From contig CM022679.1 of NCBI GenBank assembly GCA_012295275.1, forward strand, positions 9,809,669 to 9,873,668: DNA of 64,000 bases, in the 5' to 3' direction. Positions 37,007 to 50,274 of the stretch are shown here, in pieces (position 1 is the first letter of the stretch; each line of letters opens with the position of its first letter). The position numbers were made by a program, and so were the translations under genes. The stretch comes from Chrysomallon squamiferum. Taxonomy: Eukaryota; Mollusca; Gastropoda; Neomphalida; Peltospiridae. The notes under the pieces are model-generated. The model saw only the letters and a program-made list of their open reading frames with translations, was not told where the DNA came from and searched no databases.

Positions 37007-39074
37007 TATAGATAGAATATATATATATATATATATATACATACATACATACATAATTGTATGTTTGTGTGTGTATGTGTGCGTGTATGTCTGTGAGCAT
37101 ATAAATCTATACATATATAAAGAAATTTTCTTACATTTCTTAAATCACACAGAGTTATGAAAACAATGACAGTAACTGGTTGTAAAACAAACCTCTGCTT
37201 GCTGTGCTTCTTGTACAAAATCATTTCCTTTAACCTGATTGAGAAAGATACACTGTGGTGACAACCTGGCATGCTGAACCCAAGGATCAGCCTGGCGTCT
37301 CCACTTCTTCAGACCCACCCCACAACAAAAGCATACCACTTTGTCTGCACACCCTAAAAGAAATATTAATATTAATACATTTGCTATTGTAATTTTGCTA
37401 TTATGTATTATTTAAGCTGCTGCAGCCAATTAGTTAACTGATAAAGTGCAAATTTATGCAAGTGTATGTTCTTGCTCAATGGCCATTACAGGAACTGCAT
37501 TCACTCTCTGGTATGAGCATAAAACTGAATATTTTGGATGTTGTTTTAATATATTTATTTTAGCTGACCTTTTAAATTAGAGACTGACTAGTAAATTAAT
37601 TCATTTTGTTTTCATATACCTTAGTATTTATATAACTTTTAGATAAAGTTTTACATGAAGTTTTCTTAAAGTGTGTTGTTTACATTAAAGTTTTAGAATT
37701 TAAACTCGTGTCAGTGTTATTTATTTATAATAGCTTATTATTAATAATAAGTATATAAAAAATAACATTTGTTTCCTGCTTTTGTTTTCTTGCTTTTTTT
37801 TCTGATTACTTTTATACCTAACTTTTCAAGATACAAAATATATATTGCACTTGCAGCAAACCATTTTCTCAGATAACCAAGGTTATGTACCTGCATTTAC
37901 ATACCATAACTGTTTCTTCTTTTTGTTTATTAATTAGTTAAGGACAAATATATATACTTATTTTTAATTACACAGTGAAGTAATAAGTACAGTGCCACAG
38001 CACTTTTTTAAACCTAAATAATTCTGGGATATCATTTTTTTAGTTTGCTTCATTCAGCATAATTTGATAGGTAATAAAAGTTGTTCTTACCCCCACATGT
38101 CACTACAGTATTTATTAAATTCACCAAGAAGCTGATACTACTAAAAAAACAAATAAATGATGAATTTTACCTGTATAATAAAATCCTGCCTCATTAAGTT
38201 GCTCAGCTGTTTGGTACAACTGTGGTGACCATTCACGGAAAGTATTTAGTCTTTGATCATGACTTTCAAATTGTGGATGAACAGCAAAAGGTTTTTCCAG
38301 ACTCGAAACTTGTAATTGTTCTGACTGCTTCATAGCATTTATTTCATTTTCCAATTTTAATGTGATATTCCCCACATCAACCTTCAACACAAAAGGACAC
38401 TGTGGTTTCTTTTTTTGATGCTGAGAATTAGGTGATTCTGCTGAAAATGGTAAACAAAGATTACAAAAAACACACTGTACCATATCTGTAGGTTTGAAAA
38501 TGAATCCATTTGCTGCCCATTGTGATGCCTTCAGTAAATTCTCAGTACATTTGGTCAGATTGTCAAATGTCAGTATTCTTCTGCTTTCGAATAAATAATC
38601 GGCTCCACCAATTGGTGCAAACATTTCATTTTCATTGACTTTAGGTTGGTCAGTGTATAAGTAACAGTTATTTTCCAAACAAATACTTCCGAAATCATTT
38701 CTTTGCGAAAATAAATTCCTTCTTGCCGTGTTGACATCTCCAGGAATTATCAAAGGCGCTGGTGTCGAAATTGGTGAAGCCTTCAGAAATGGACAGTTAG
38801 GGCTGATGGTTCGATGTACCGCCATAGGAGATTCTCCTCGTGGATTCTTCCATTCAGCTGAACATGCAAAGCAAGATAAAATATTCCCATTTGTTCCAGG
38901 AACACAATAAAAACCTGCTTTAGCAAGTTTTAATGGTGAATTATATCTCAAGTTCCAGCATCCAAACGTTGATGATGAATTGACAGTGGCAACATCCATA
39001 GCATTAGCTCGAAATGATGCTAACCTGACATACATGTTGGACATGTCATTTACCTGGTTATCTGCCATGATCAT
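34127..39074 (-). CDS. IAP copy B: intact BIR x3 - UBA-like - coiled-coil - RING ubiquitin ligase
   Basis: Coding exons in transcript order: 39074-38171, 37353-37193, 36709-36670, 36332-36147, 35336-34635, 34356-34127. They join in phase to 740 residues. Exon 1 holds BIR1 (CFAC...H...C), BIR2 (CVFC...QHQ...C) and the start of BIR3 (FREWSP...NEAGFYYTG). Exon 2 finishes BIR3 with [11 protein letters not shown] and ADPWVQHA, the pattern of IBM-binding BIRs. Exon 4 ([19 protein letters not shown]) looks UBA-like (inference). Exon 5 is a 234-residue charged coiled coil with repeated [14 protein letters not shown]. Exon 6 is a RING (CITC...CSHLCC...CPVC) ending AERKIVFIA. It resembles cIAP/BIRC2-3 with the CARD replaced by a coiled coil. 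Expected role: caspase or signalling inhibition by ubiquitination. MADNQ, two codons in, is an alternative start. Confidence 0.92.
34890..35240 (-). repeat. 42-bp coding minisatellite in the coiled-coil exon
   Basis: The plus-strand core CTTCAAGTTGCTGCCCTCTT recurs within 42-bp units encoding [14 protein letters not shown], interspersed with 21-bp units encoding RQEKERE-like blocks. Both lengths are multiples of three and keep the heptad-compatible charged pattern. Copy B has six core units, A has eight (25180-25545) and C has five (44380-44610). The opposite strand is also open (Ser/Leu-rich) but is a shadow. Confidence 0.9.
36521..36614. repeat. (ATT)n microsatellite, about 30 units, intron 3 of IAP copy B
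   Basis: A near-perfect ATT array. The matching positions in copies A (near 26870-26910) and C (near 45955-46015) have only a few units. Frames of poly-Ile, poly-Tyr or poly-Asn here are artefacts. Confidence 0.95.
36942..37004. repeat. (CA)n microsatellite, intron 2 of IAP copy B
   Basis: About 30 CA units followed by GATA and TA tracts. The same intron in A (27330-27358) has a shorter CA run and in C (46288-46325, 46425-46452) mostly TA runs. Confidence 0.95.
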
Positions 39075-42000
39075 ATAGTGTCTTAAAATAGTTGCACAAA
39101 AATATCGTTAGGGGTCTCAAAGATTCTTTGAATGAATTTTCCAAATCTATCAACCAAAACAATAGTTACAACTCCATGCTAAAATGTTCACTTCCGGTTC
39201 ATGATGTTCTCCCTTATATATTTACGCACCTCCTTTAATCTATTTCTGTGAGGTAGACAGCATTATAGGCAAATATGCTTTCATTTTCCCATCATATTTA
39301 AGCAGAGAGACTTTTCAAGTTTAACAGTTGCTGCAGTTTCACATCTAAAAAGTAAAATGTTCTTTCTACAAGATTTAAACGATCATGACAATTACCCATA
39401 TAATCTAATGAAGGCAAAAAAACTACTCCGTTTGATCTCACAATATTTTATTATCCAATTAAATAGGTGTGTGGACTCCTACTTGACATTAACAGAGGAA
39501 TAATAATTTCGTGTTAAATATAACAACTTTGTTCGTGATATATAGCGTCTTTGTTTCGAAGAGCACTAGATATTCATGTGAGAAATAATAAATACATAGC
39601 TAGGTTTACTCAATACCAGGAAGAATATTTTAGAAGAAAATCATGTTTAGATAGTTTCATCCAGTGTCATCTGATTCCACAAGGCAAATTACAGAACGAC
39701 TGATGTATTAATAATATACAGTGACACAATAATCATAATTATATTATGAAGCAAATAATAAGTGGAATCATTATTTAAAAGGATAAAAACACAAAGGAAC
39801 AATTATAATAAAAAATATAGCTATCAGCAATATCCGATACTGACTGACTGAAAACTAAAATAAAATAGAATGTGTAATTTTTTGGAAATTAAATGGGCTT
39901 CAGATAAAAAACACACATTACGTATTGATGTACAATGATGATTATAAATACTTAAACCATCTTTTATATAATTCAGTTTCCTTTTAACTTCTTACGTCTG
40001 CTTATATTTGTAATGTAGTTTTCAACAAAAGTTTGGTTTTCTTAATGAGACATTCCCAGACTTTAATAGTTTTATGTTTGTAAGAAATGTATGTCAGAGG
40101 TTATTGTTTATTTCAAGAAGATTTTTCCATCATTTATGCTTCTTCTTCTTCTTATAATAATAATAATAATAATAATCATAATAATCATAATAATCATAAC
40201 AATAATATATTGATGTTAGTGTGATATGAAATAGATTTTTTTCCACTAGAATGTTAAGTTCTTATATTTAATCTCACACAATGGTTTAGGATTTCCCATA
40301 CTCATGTTAACAGGTGTGTGATTTGCACTGAATTAATGTTAATGAAACATCAACATATTTTAATTGTAATAAACATATCTTAAAGCTTTCTTCTTCTTTC
40401 TGTTTCTTTTTTAATTTTTTTTTCAGTTTTTATTTTTTTTTATTTTTTTAAAATATAATGATAGCATGAATCAGGTAGTATCTGTTTTTAAGAGGGGAAA
40501 ATATATAAATATTTTTATTATTTTATATCCCTAATTTGAGGCCCTTCGGTGGAATGGGAAATATCCTAATCAGTGTACCATGGATGACTGATCATATCGG
40601 CAGGTTGAGCAGTCCACTCACTTCATTTGCTGGTATATAGAGATTTGTGCATCCAATGAAATTTTGTTTTTAATAAAAACACACATGGTTTTCAACATGA
40701 ATAAAATTATCCAGTATAAAACTTAATACTTTAAAATTCTTAACAGTTAAAGGACTACATAATTGGCTCCAAACAAACATTAAGAAAAAAAAATCTTAAC
40801 TGGTCTCTCACTACTGCATTGTCAAATTTAAAGTTTTTCACTGTTGTTCATTACTCATTAAAAAATAATAATTCAGTGTTACAGTATTTAAAAAAGTATT
40901 TATTCAGTCAGTCAAAAATAAATAAATAAGGAAAAAAATACAGTAATACTAATAATGTAGTAATAATAACTAATAAAATTACAAAATTAATATTATTAGG
41001 GATATTTTCTCTTTTGTTATTTACCACCAACCTTTCAGACAGTGGATTATTTTTAATTAACATCATTTACACCTTGCTAAAAACATTATCACCTGGAAAT
41101 ACACGTTCTCCCTAAGCATTGTTAATTTATAACACTGACAAATAACAACAAAAATAACTAATTGAGTTTAATGTTTTTATTTTTATTATATAAGGATAAA
41201 AATACATTCAAGTTTAATTTTTTAAAAATGCACAATTCTGAACACTGATAAAAAAGCCATTTTACAAAAGGGTTAAGAAATTAACCATCAGTTTGTTCAA
41301 AATGCACATCTTGTAAAAAGATAAGTAAAAATGTTTATTTAACATATATTTAGAAATAGTGATCCAGCACTACATGAGACTAAAAATGAAATCATGACAG
41401 CAATATAATAATATTAAATAAACAAGTGGTTTCCTAACTGCTGCCTTATTCCTTGATGAATACATATAGAAATAAATTAATAATAAATATAATTTTTTAA
41501 TTTTTTATTTGTTTTGGCATGGTAATGAAAATGAACTATTATTATTTTTACCAAAAGAAAACAATGAATTTCTTTATTTTAAAACTGATTAAAAATGAAG
41601 TATTATAATTGAACATGACAAAACTGTGAGATAAGATTTAAATAGGTACCAAACATATTTAAGGTTACTAAAAGAAGATAATCGAAAAAATTAATTTCAT
41701 TAAAAACAGATAAAGTATATGAAACATCATGATATTAATAAATAAATTGATTTATTATAATAAAAGTGATAACTGTTACAAAAAAAGGGATGGCATTAAA
41801 ATTGAAAATGTGAATGGTAAAATATATTTTTTCCAAACTAATCTTCTGTACTGGAAAATGTAAAACCCCAATCCTTAAGAATCTGAAATCAAAATAATTT
41901 GTTATAAATGATGGTATATGTTTTCATCAAATTATAAAAATAATGAAATGAAATAAAATAAACTATATGGTTTATCAAACATACATGATGAATACAGTAT

Positions 42001-43587
42001 TTAAATTCTTAAAACAAATGATGACTTTACAAGACAAAGAAAAATGATCTACATATTAAAATACCTATGCAATGTACATTATATACAAAATGAATATATA
42101 CAACAAGCACTAAAACTGCATCCTTGTAAAAACAGTTATATTATTTGAAACGTTAAGATATTTGTTATATTTCAGATAACTTTAGGTTGATAGAAACATG
42201 ATTATACCCCATTCAAGTGACATCCTGGGCTGGTGCAATAACTGCTGTACATTAGATATGCCATTATGCATATAAAACAAGAACAAGTCTATATCTAGTG
42301 CATATATCAACAACAGTAAATAAAAAGAGATACAAAGCATACAGAACAGAATTCTACAAAGCATACTCCGGAATATATATATATATAATTATGAAATTCT
42401 AAGTAACTGAATATACATAACAAAGCCATAAAACAACATTTCACTGCTTATTAAAAAATTGAAAATATAAATACATACATGTATGTTTATGTGTGTGTAG
42501 GTATGTGTGTGTGTGTGTATATATATGTGTGTATTGCACATGCACATATCTAACAAAATGGCAACTACACTGCATTTTAACAAACAATATTATTTATCTA
42601 AATAATAATAATATTAACAACAGTAATAGTAGAATAATATCAGATTCTACTGCAGTAAAAATTTATTGAATTTTGCCATTACAAATACATACAAGCTCAG
42701 TATCCAGATGTGTAAAATAACCAAATTTATAAACCGGGTAGTCATTTTTTAAGAGTTTCAATGATTTAGTTTTTATATACATATAAACCAAATACATTAA
42801 TTTAAAATTACAAGAAGTTTTTCCTCTTCTTCTTTTTTTTTTTTTTTTCTCAAAAAATAATTCTGAATAGTAATAATTAGATTAATGAAGATTATAATTT
42901 TATCATGTAAAGATAAGGATTTTACAAATGATTGCAATCACAATTTTGATGCATTTCAAGACAAAGCAGCATCTATTTTTCATGGTAGCCTGATAAACTG
43001 ATGTAAATGCTGCCATATATTCTTTCTGCTGCCTCTTTCTAAGAAAAAGATGGTTCTGAAGAGTTCTGGTTTCATATATTTAGTTTCTCATTTGTTACTG
43101 GCTTTTTTCATATTTCACATTCAAACATAAATGTTCAATACAAATATAATTCCCAAAGTAATCAGTTGTTTCACTATGTTATGTAAATTAACAGCAGTCC
43201 CCACTCTTTTAATAAAAAAAAAATAGAAAAGGAAAGAATGAGGAATATTCCTTTTAAAATCAACAAATTATATCCCTCAACAACAGTAACAGTAAATTGT
43301 ACAAGAATCAAAACAATTCACAAACCTTAACAGCACTTGATACCTAAGGTTAATGTCATGATTAAGTACTTCAAATAAATAAAATATATCCACCAGAAAT
43401 ATGTTATTAACTGTTCAATGTTTTTTTTCGGGGGTGTTTTTTGTTTAAAAGGTTAAATATTTCAGTTCCTTTATCTTCATTTTCATTTTTCAGATCTCAC
43501 TAAATTACAAATACAATGAGTAGATACAAATTAAATAAAAATGAAATGGTTTCAAATGCTGTGGATTTTCACAATGATGATGTGAAA
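39075..43587. other. 5' flank of IAP copy B and 3' flank of copy C
   Basis: 39075-39470 is the likely promoter/5' UTR region shared with copy A. Unit C starts near 40205. The remainder mirrors 30700-34100 with small indels. No recognised gene. Confidence 0.5.
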
Positions 43588-46284
43588 TCAAGCAATAAAG
43601 ACAATCTTCCTCTCTGCCACAGTTTGCCTGCAAACTGGACATGGCTTGTTGATGAAATGCTGTGAACAAACAACTCCACAGCAGAGATGAGAACATGGCA
43701 GAAACAAAGCAGTGGCTGGTTCCTGTACACAGGTGATACACTGGGGAGCCATGTTTGTAACAGGTGAAACAGGTGCTGGAGTGTCAGGTGAAGAAGATGC
43801 TGTTTCTTCTTGTGTTTCTAGAAAAGGAAAATAACATTTTTATTAGTTTGTACAACCATTAAGAACGAAGCTGTTTAATGATAGTGACAAAGAATTTTGC
43901 AATATATCTAAACATAACTTCATATTGCTAGTATGTGTCCACATAATTATTTCTATTTGTCAGTAGGCTCAATTCAGTTCACCTGTAAACCCAAAATAGC
44001 TTTTTTATCTTTAAAAAGAAATGGTGTATTATTAATAATTTTTAAATAATATTAACTCTTTACAGACAATTAATTATTTTTAAATATTATAGTAATAGAA
44101 ATACTCAGTTACCTTGTCTTTGTCTGAGATTTAAAATCTCAGCTTTCAGTCTCTGAATTTCTTTCTCTTGTTCAGATAATTCTGAAATATGTCTCTCTTC
44201 CTCCTGTCTCCTTCTCTTTTCCGCCTGTCTCCTCATTTCTTCCTCCTGTCTCCTTCTCTCTTCTTCCTGTCTCCTCCTCTCTTCTGCCTGTCTTTCCTCT
44301 TTGTTCCTCTAAATTTAGTTTTTTTTGTCTTTGTTCCTCTAAATTTAGTTTTTCTTGTCTTTCCCTCTCTTTTTCTTCTTCAAGTTGCTGTCCTCTTAGT
44401 CTTTCCCTCTCTTTTTCTTCTTCAAGTTGCTGTCCTCTTAGTCTTTCCCTCTCTTTTTCTTCTTCAAGTTGCTGTCCTCTTAGTCTTTCCCTCTCTTTTT
44501 CTTGTCTTTCCCTCTCTTTTTCTTGTCTTTCCCTCTCTTTTTCTTTTTCAAGTTGCTGTCCTCTTAGTCTTTCCCTCTCATTTTCTTCTTCAAGTTGCTG
44601 TCCTCTTAGTTTCTCCATCTGGAACATCTTCAGATTGTGATCCTCAGCTTGGAGTTCTCCAATGAGCAGAGGGAAGTTAGGAAAACCACCTACAATATCA
44701 GTAATGTACATAAAGAAAAACAATACAAAAAAAGGAAAAAATAATTTTAAAAATAATAATAAAAGGTTTGATAATAATTCACTCCATTATTCTTACACCT
44801 TTTTAAATATATATTTGGTAATATGATGAAATATTAAAATATTATTAAAAATCTGTTATTCATAATTCCAAATTATGTTTTATTTGGTGGGAAGGCTGCA
44901 GTCCAGTTTTAACTAATAAGAAAGTAAAATGCAAAAGAATACTGTTTAGATATATTTCTCTATTAACTCTAAAATGTTAAAATCAAGGTATTATAATGTT
45001 TTATAACTGCATTATCTTATTTTCATACTTGATTATGAGCAATGATAGTTCCCCTAAAACAATAAATTAATAATTTGGAGGTATAAATAATTTTATCAGA
45101 TCATTTCTTCTTCTTCTGAAAGGTAATCTTTACATAAGGTGTCATTTCAAAGTTTAACATTACAGAATATTTAATTCCAAACATCTGTAAAAACAATGTT
45201 ATTTCTCATGTCACCAAAGAAAATTCATAAATGTAAAAAGAACATTTAAAAAGAAAAGAAGATTTTCTTATCAGTAATAAATAAGGATGAATTGTGTTTT
45301 GTGTTATGGGTTTTATCAAATATGATAGCTGGAAAAAACATATATACATATATATTCTTTCTTACAAAATTAATTTTAAATATATTTAGAAAAACGTTTT
45401 TCCAATTTAGATGTTTTTATGTAAAAAGTTTCAAAAAGAAGGAAAATATCAATTTTTATTGTTTGTACCTTATATTTAAATATTTGTCTAGAACAAAAAC
45501 ACAAATCTGTATTTTCAGAATAATCCCCCTTAATCTTTAAAATTTTTATTTTTACAGTTTAACTCCTTAAATGGATTAGACTCATAAATTAAATTCTGTT
45601 TACTTTTTATTATTTTTTAACTGGATTTAACTGACCACTGAAATTGCTATTTATCTTTTGTTTTCTGATTAACTCACAAGTTAAATTGTGAATTTTGAGG
45701 ATGGCTTGTCGAATTTGTGGCATATTGTACTGACATTCAAGAGCTGCCTTGATGACATTGAGGTCAAGACCTTCACTGACTGGACTAGTTGTGGTCACTG
45801 TACCATTACTGGACACTGGTCCTGAAAATAAAATGAACAGTATTAACACAAAGTTCAGTTAACAGAGAATGTAATTTTAAAATAATTTTACCACTAAATA
45901 TGAAAGAAATTAAATATTTATTCTTTGGTTCTATTATTTATTTACTTATTTATTATTATTATTTTATATTATTATTTTTTGTTTGATATTTTATTATTAT
46001 TATTATTATTAAATTATGAAAATAATTGTTACAGAATATGACTTAAACAAACAAAAACAAAATAATAACATTGTCAAACTCACCTTCTTGGAACCCTTTT
46101 GGTGGATCAAAATCAACTTCAATCTATGGAGAAACAAAATTAAAATTAAAAAAAAAAAAAAACAAGAAATAAATTTTCAGAACAGAAGAAACATCTTCTC
46201 TAAAAATAAAGATACTGACATTTCTTGATATAAATTTTTAATAAAAATGAATTATTTAACAATCCAGATTGCACACTCTTTTGA

Positions 46285-46327
<43 letters not shown>

Positions 46328-46419
46328 ATTTATTTCATATATACATACGTTACACACACACACATGTATAAATATATATATATATATATATTCTATCTAT
46401 GTAAATGTGTATGTGTGTG

Positions 46420-46453
<34 letters not shown>

Positions 46454-48451
46454 AACAAATTTTCTTACATTTCTTAAACCACACATAGTTACGGAAACTA
46501 TAATTTATTTTAAAACATATTGTTATTCTAATAACTAATTGGCTGTAAAACAAACCTCTGCTTGTTGTGCTTCTTGTATAAAATCAATTCCTTTAATCTG
46601 ATTGAGAAAGATACACTGTGGTGACAACCTGGCATGTTGAACCCAAGGATCAGCCTGGCATCTCCACTTCTTCAGACCCACCCCACAACAAAAGCATACC
46701 ACTTTGTCTGCACACCCTAAAAGAAATATTAATATATATACATATAATTTTGCTATTATGTATTATTTTGCTACTGGATGTTAAATACCAAAAATCTTTC
46801 TTTTTTGAAAACAAATTTTAACATTTTTACTAAAGACCAGCCCAGTTTTGGGAATTAACTGTATTCTTTTAACTCAAAGTAATGCTAAAAATAATATAAA
46901 ATTTACATTACAAAAAGTACCAATGATGAGCAAACAACTTAACAAGTGTATGCTCTTGCTCAATGGTTTATTAAAAGTTCAGGAACTGCATTCATTCTCT
47001 TGCTCAATGGCCATTGAACTGCATAAAACTGACCTAAAATATTTTTGGATGTTGTTTTAATATATTTATTTTAGCTGATATTTTAAATTAGAGAGCTACA
47101 AGTCAATTAATTAATTTTGTTTTCATATACCTTAGTATTTATATAACTTTTAGATAAAGTTTTACATGAAGTTTTCCTTAAAGTGTGTTGTTTACATTAA
47201 AGTTTTAGAATTTAAACTCTTGTCAGTGTTATTTATTTATAATAGCTTATTATTAATAATCAGTATATAAAAAAATAACATTTGTTTCCTGCTTTTGTTT
47301 TCTTGCTTTTCTGATTAGTTTTATACCTAACCTTTCAAGATACAAAGTATATAATGCACTTGCAGCAAACCATTTTCTCAAATAACTATGGTTATGTACC
47401 TGCATTTACATACCATAACTGTTTCTTCTTTTTGTTTATTAATTAGTTAAGGACAAATATATATACTTATTTTTAATTACACAGTGAAGTAATAAGTACA
47501 ATGCCACATCACTTTTTTAAACCTAAATAATTCTGTGATATCATTTTTTAGTTTGCTTCATTCAGCATAATTTGATAGGTAATAAAACTTGTTCTTACCC
47601 ACACATGTCACTACAGTATTTATTAAATTCACCAAGAAGCTGATACTACTAAAAAAACATTTACTGTCTCCAAATGAATGATGAATTTTACCTGTATAAT
47701 AAAATCCTGCCTCATTAAGTTGCTCAGCTGTTTGGTACAACTGTGGTGACCATTCACGGAAAGTATTTAGTCTTTGATCAGGATTTTCAAATTGTGGATG
47801 AACAGCAAAAGGTTTTTCCAGACTTGAAACTTGTAATCGTTCTGACTGTTTCATAGCATTTATTTCTTTTTCCAATTCCAAAGTGATATTCCCCACATCA
47901 TCCTTCAATACAAAAGGACACTGTGGTTTCTTTTTTTGATGCTGAGAATTAGGTGACTCTGCTGAAAATGGTAAACAAAGATTACAAAAAACACACTGCA
48001 CCATATCTGTAGGTTTGAAAATGAATCCATTTGCTGCCCATTGTGATGCCTTCAGTAAATTCTCAGTACATTTGGTCAGATTGTCAAATGTCAGTATTCT
48101 TCTGCTTTCGAATAAATAATCGGCTCCACCAATTGTCGAAATTGGCGAAGCCTTCAGAAATGGACAGTTAGGGTTGATGGTTCGATGCACCGCCATAGGA
48201 GATTCTCCTCGTGGATTTTTCCATTCAGCTGAGCATGCAAAGCAAGATCCAAATGTTCCATTTGTTCCAGAAACACAATAAAAACCTGCTTGCGCAAGTT
48301 TTAATGGTGAGTTATATCTCAAGTTCCAGCATCCAAATGGTGATGCTGAATTGACAGTCACAGTGGCAACATCCATAGCACTAGTTATAAATGATGCTAA
48401 CCTGACATACATGTTGGACATGTCATTTGCCTGGTTATTTGCCATGATCAT
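43588..48451 (-). CDS. IAP copy C: BIR x3 - UBA-like - coiled coil, frameshifted before the RING
   Basis: Coding exons in transcript order: 48451-47692, 46716-46556, 46123-46084, 45821 to about 45636, 44689-44113, 43817-43588. Exon 1 keeps the zinc ligands of BIR1 and BIR2 but lacks 50 linker residues between them, in frame, and has a 6-bp (Thr-Val) insertion near the start. Exon 4 has lost the normal donor by a deletion; a cryptic donor (AGTG|GTCAGT) after 45636 would restore phase. Exon 5 is 577 nt, one base out of frame with the RING exon. Translation leaves the coiled-coil frame after NLEEQR and stops at 44172-44174, giving about 554 residues without a RING. The RING exon itself is intact. 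It may be a truncated dominant-negative-like IAP or an early pseudogene. Confidence 0.75.
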
Positions 48452-48639
48452 AGAATATCTTAAAACAGTAACACAAAGATATCTTTATGGGTCTGGAAGA
48501 CTCTTTGAATGAATTTTCCAAATCTATCAACCAAAACAATAGTTAAAACTCCATGCTAAAATGTTATGGTTTTAGCTTCCGGTGCTTGGTTTTCCCCTTA
48601 TATATTTATGCACCCCAAAATCTATTTCTGACAAGTAGA

Positions 48640-48760
48640 CAGCATGAGAATCAAAATAGAAATGAAATAAATGAAAAATATATTATTTATTTCATGGTTC
48701 TATGACAGAATTATTTATTATGATTTATTTATTTATTTATTTATTTATTTATTAGATTTA
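48640..48760. repeat. Intron-3-like fragment inserted upstream of IAP copy C
   Basis: Between AGTAGACAGCAT and ATTTAAGC, where copies A and B have about 40 bp, copy C has about 110 bp resembling its own intron-3 sequence (AGAAATGAA, TATTTATTT, ATGGTTCTAT, AGAATTATTTATTA as at about 36410-36480), followed by (TTTA)n. Confidence 0.6.
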
Positions 48761-49300
48761 AGCGGAGAGGTGTTTCAAGTTTAATATTTGCTGCCGTTTC
48801 ACATCTAAAAAGGAAAATGTTCTTTCTACAAGATTTTAAAATTATGCCAATTACCCACATAATCTAATGAACGTAAAATACTATTCTGTTTGATCCGACA
48901 ATATTTTAATATTTAATCAAATAGATGTGTGGACTCCTTCTTGATATTAACAGAGGGATAATAGTGGTTATATGTTAAATATAATGTCTTTCTTTATGAC
49001 TGATTTTCGAAGAGCAGTTTCTGTTCATGTGAGAAACAATAAACACAGAGTGACGGTTTAGCAAGGTTTACTCAATCCAAGGAAGAATATTTCTGAAAAA
49101 ATCATTTTAGATAGTTTCATTTAGCGTCATTTGATTCCGCAAGGAAAATCACAGAAGAACACTACTAATCTATTAATCAACAGTGACACAACGATGATAA
49201 TCGGCATTATAAACCATATAAAATAAAGTTATCTGTTGTAACAAGTTACAATTTTCTCTAATTAAGGATGCTCTGGGTTGATTTTTGTAGTAGTAGTTGT

Positions 49301-49335
<35 letters not shown>

Positions 49336-49744
49336 ATAATAATAATAATATTGAACAATTATAATAAAAATAAAACTATCAGCAATATCAGATACTAACA
49401 GGCTGAAAATTAAAATAAATTAGAATTTGTACTGCTATCTTAACATATGATTTGTTAATTTCCGGAAAATTTAGTGGGCAACATCTAAAGAAGACACATT
49501 ACATATTACAATGAGAATTATAAATAGTTAAACCATGGTATATATAATGGAGTTTCCTTTTAACTTCTTACGTCTGCTTATATTTGCAATCTAGTTTTCA
49601 ACAAAAGTTTGGTTTTGTTAACGAGACCCTTCCACACTTTAACAGTTTTATGTTTGTAAGAAATTTATCTCAGAGGTTATTGTTTGTTTTAAGAAGATGT
49701 TTCATTCATTTATATTTCTTTTCTTCTTCTTCTTCTTCTTCTTC

Positions 49745-49788
<44 letters not shown>

Positions 49789-50274
49789 CTCTTTTACCAA
49801 CCACAAAAATTACTGTTCATCGATCTTCATAATTTAAAAAAAAAATAATAAATAAATAAATGAATAACAAATGGAAAACGTCTAGTCCATAATTTAGTAT
49901 TATAAATGGTTGTCTAAATCAGTAAATTCATGGAAATGATTAAAAATCAACAGTAGTTATAATTTAAGTTCAGCTGCTAATAAATGTATTTGCTCGTGAT
50001 TCGAATCAAGTCTAGTGTAAAGTTCACTCGTATATGTATAATAGTACGACTGACCTATGCTGTCGTGATACCATGCAATTTAAAAACTCTAAAATATTAA
50101 AAACAATATATTTTAGAGGCTATTTTAATTTATTATATACAAATACATTGTATCTACTATTCTGATACTATACATAAAATTTAAGACATTTATTATAACC
50201 ATTACATAGTAAGTGATAATCAACAAAAATTTGACTTTAGATCATCACGATAAGGTCAAGGATTAACAGAACCG

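Larger units (their letters stand above)
30690..40205. repeat. Tandem segmental duplication, unit B (about 9.5 kb)
   Basis: It begins at the GTTAGTGTGATATGAAA block and ends in the CTTCTTCTTCTTATAATAAT tract near 40140-40205. It carries the intact IAP copy B. Intergenic and intron sequence stays highly similar to unit C, so duplication is recent. Confidence 0.85.
40205..49790. repeat. Tandem segmental duplication, unit C (about 9.6 kb)
   Basis: It begins at the TTGATGTTAGTGTGATATGA block and ends in TTC and TTA microsatellites at about 49725-49785. It carries IAP copy C. Its last kilobase (48.6-49.7 kb) is more diverged from A and B than the rest. Confidence 0.85.
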
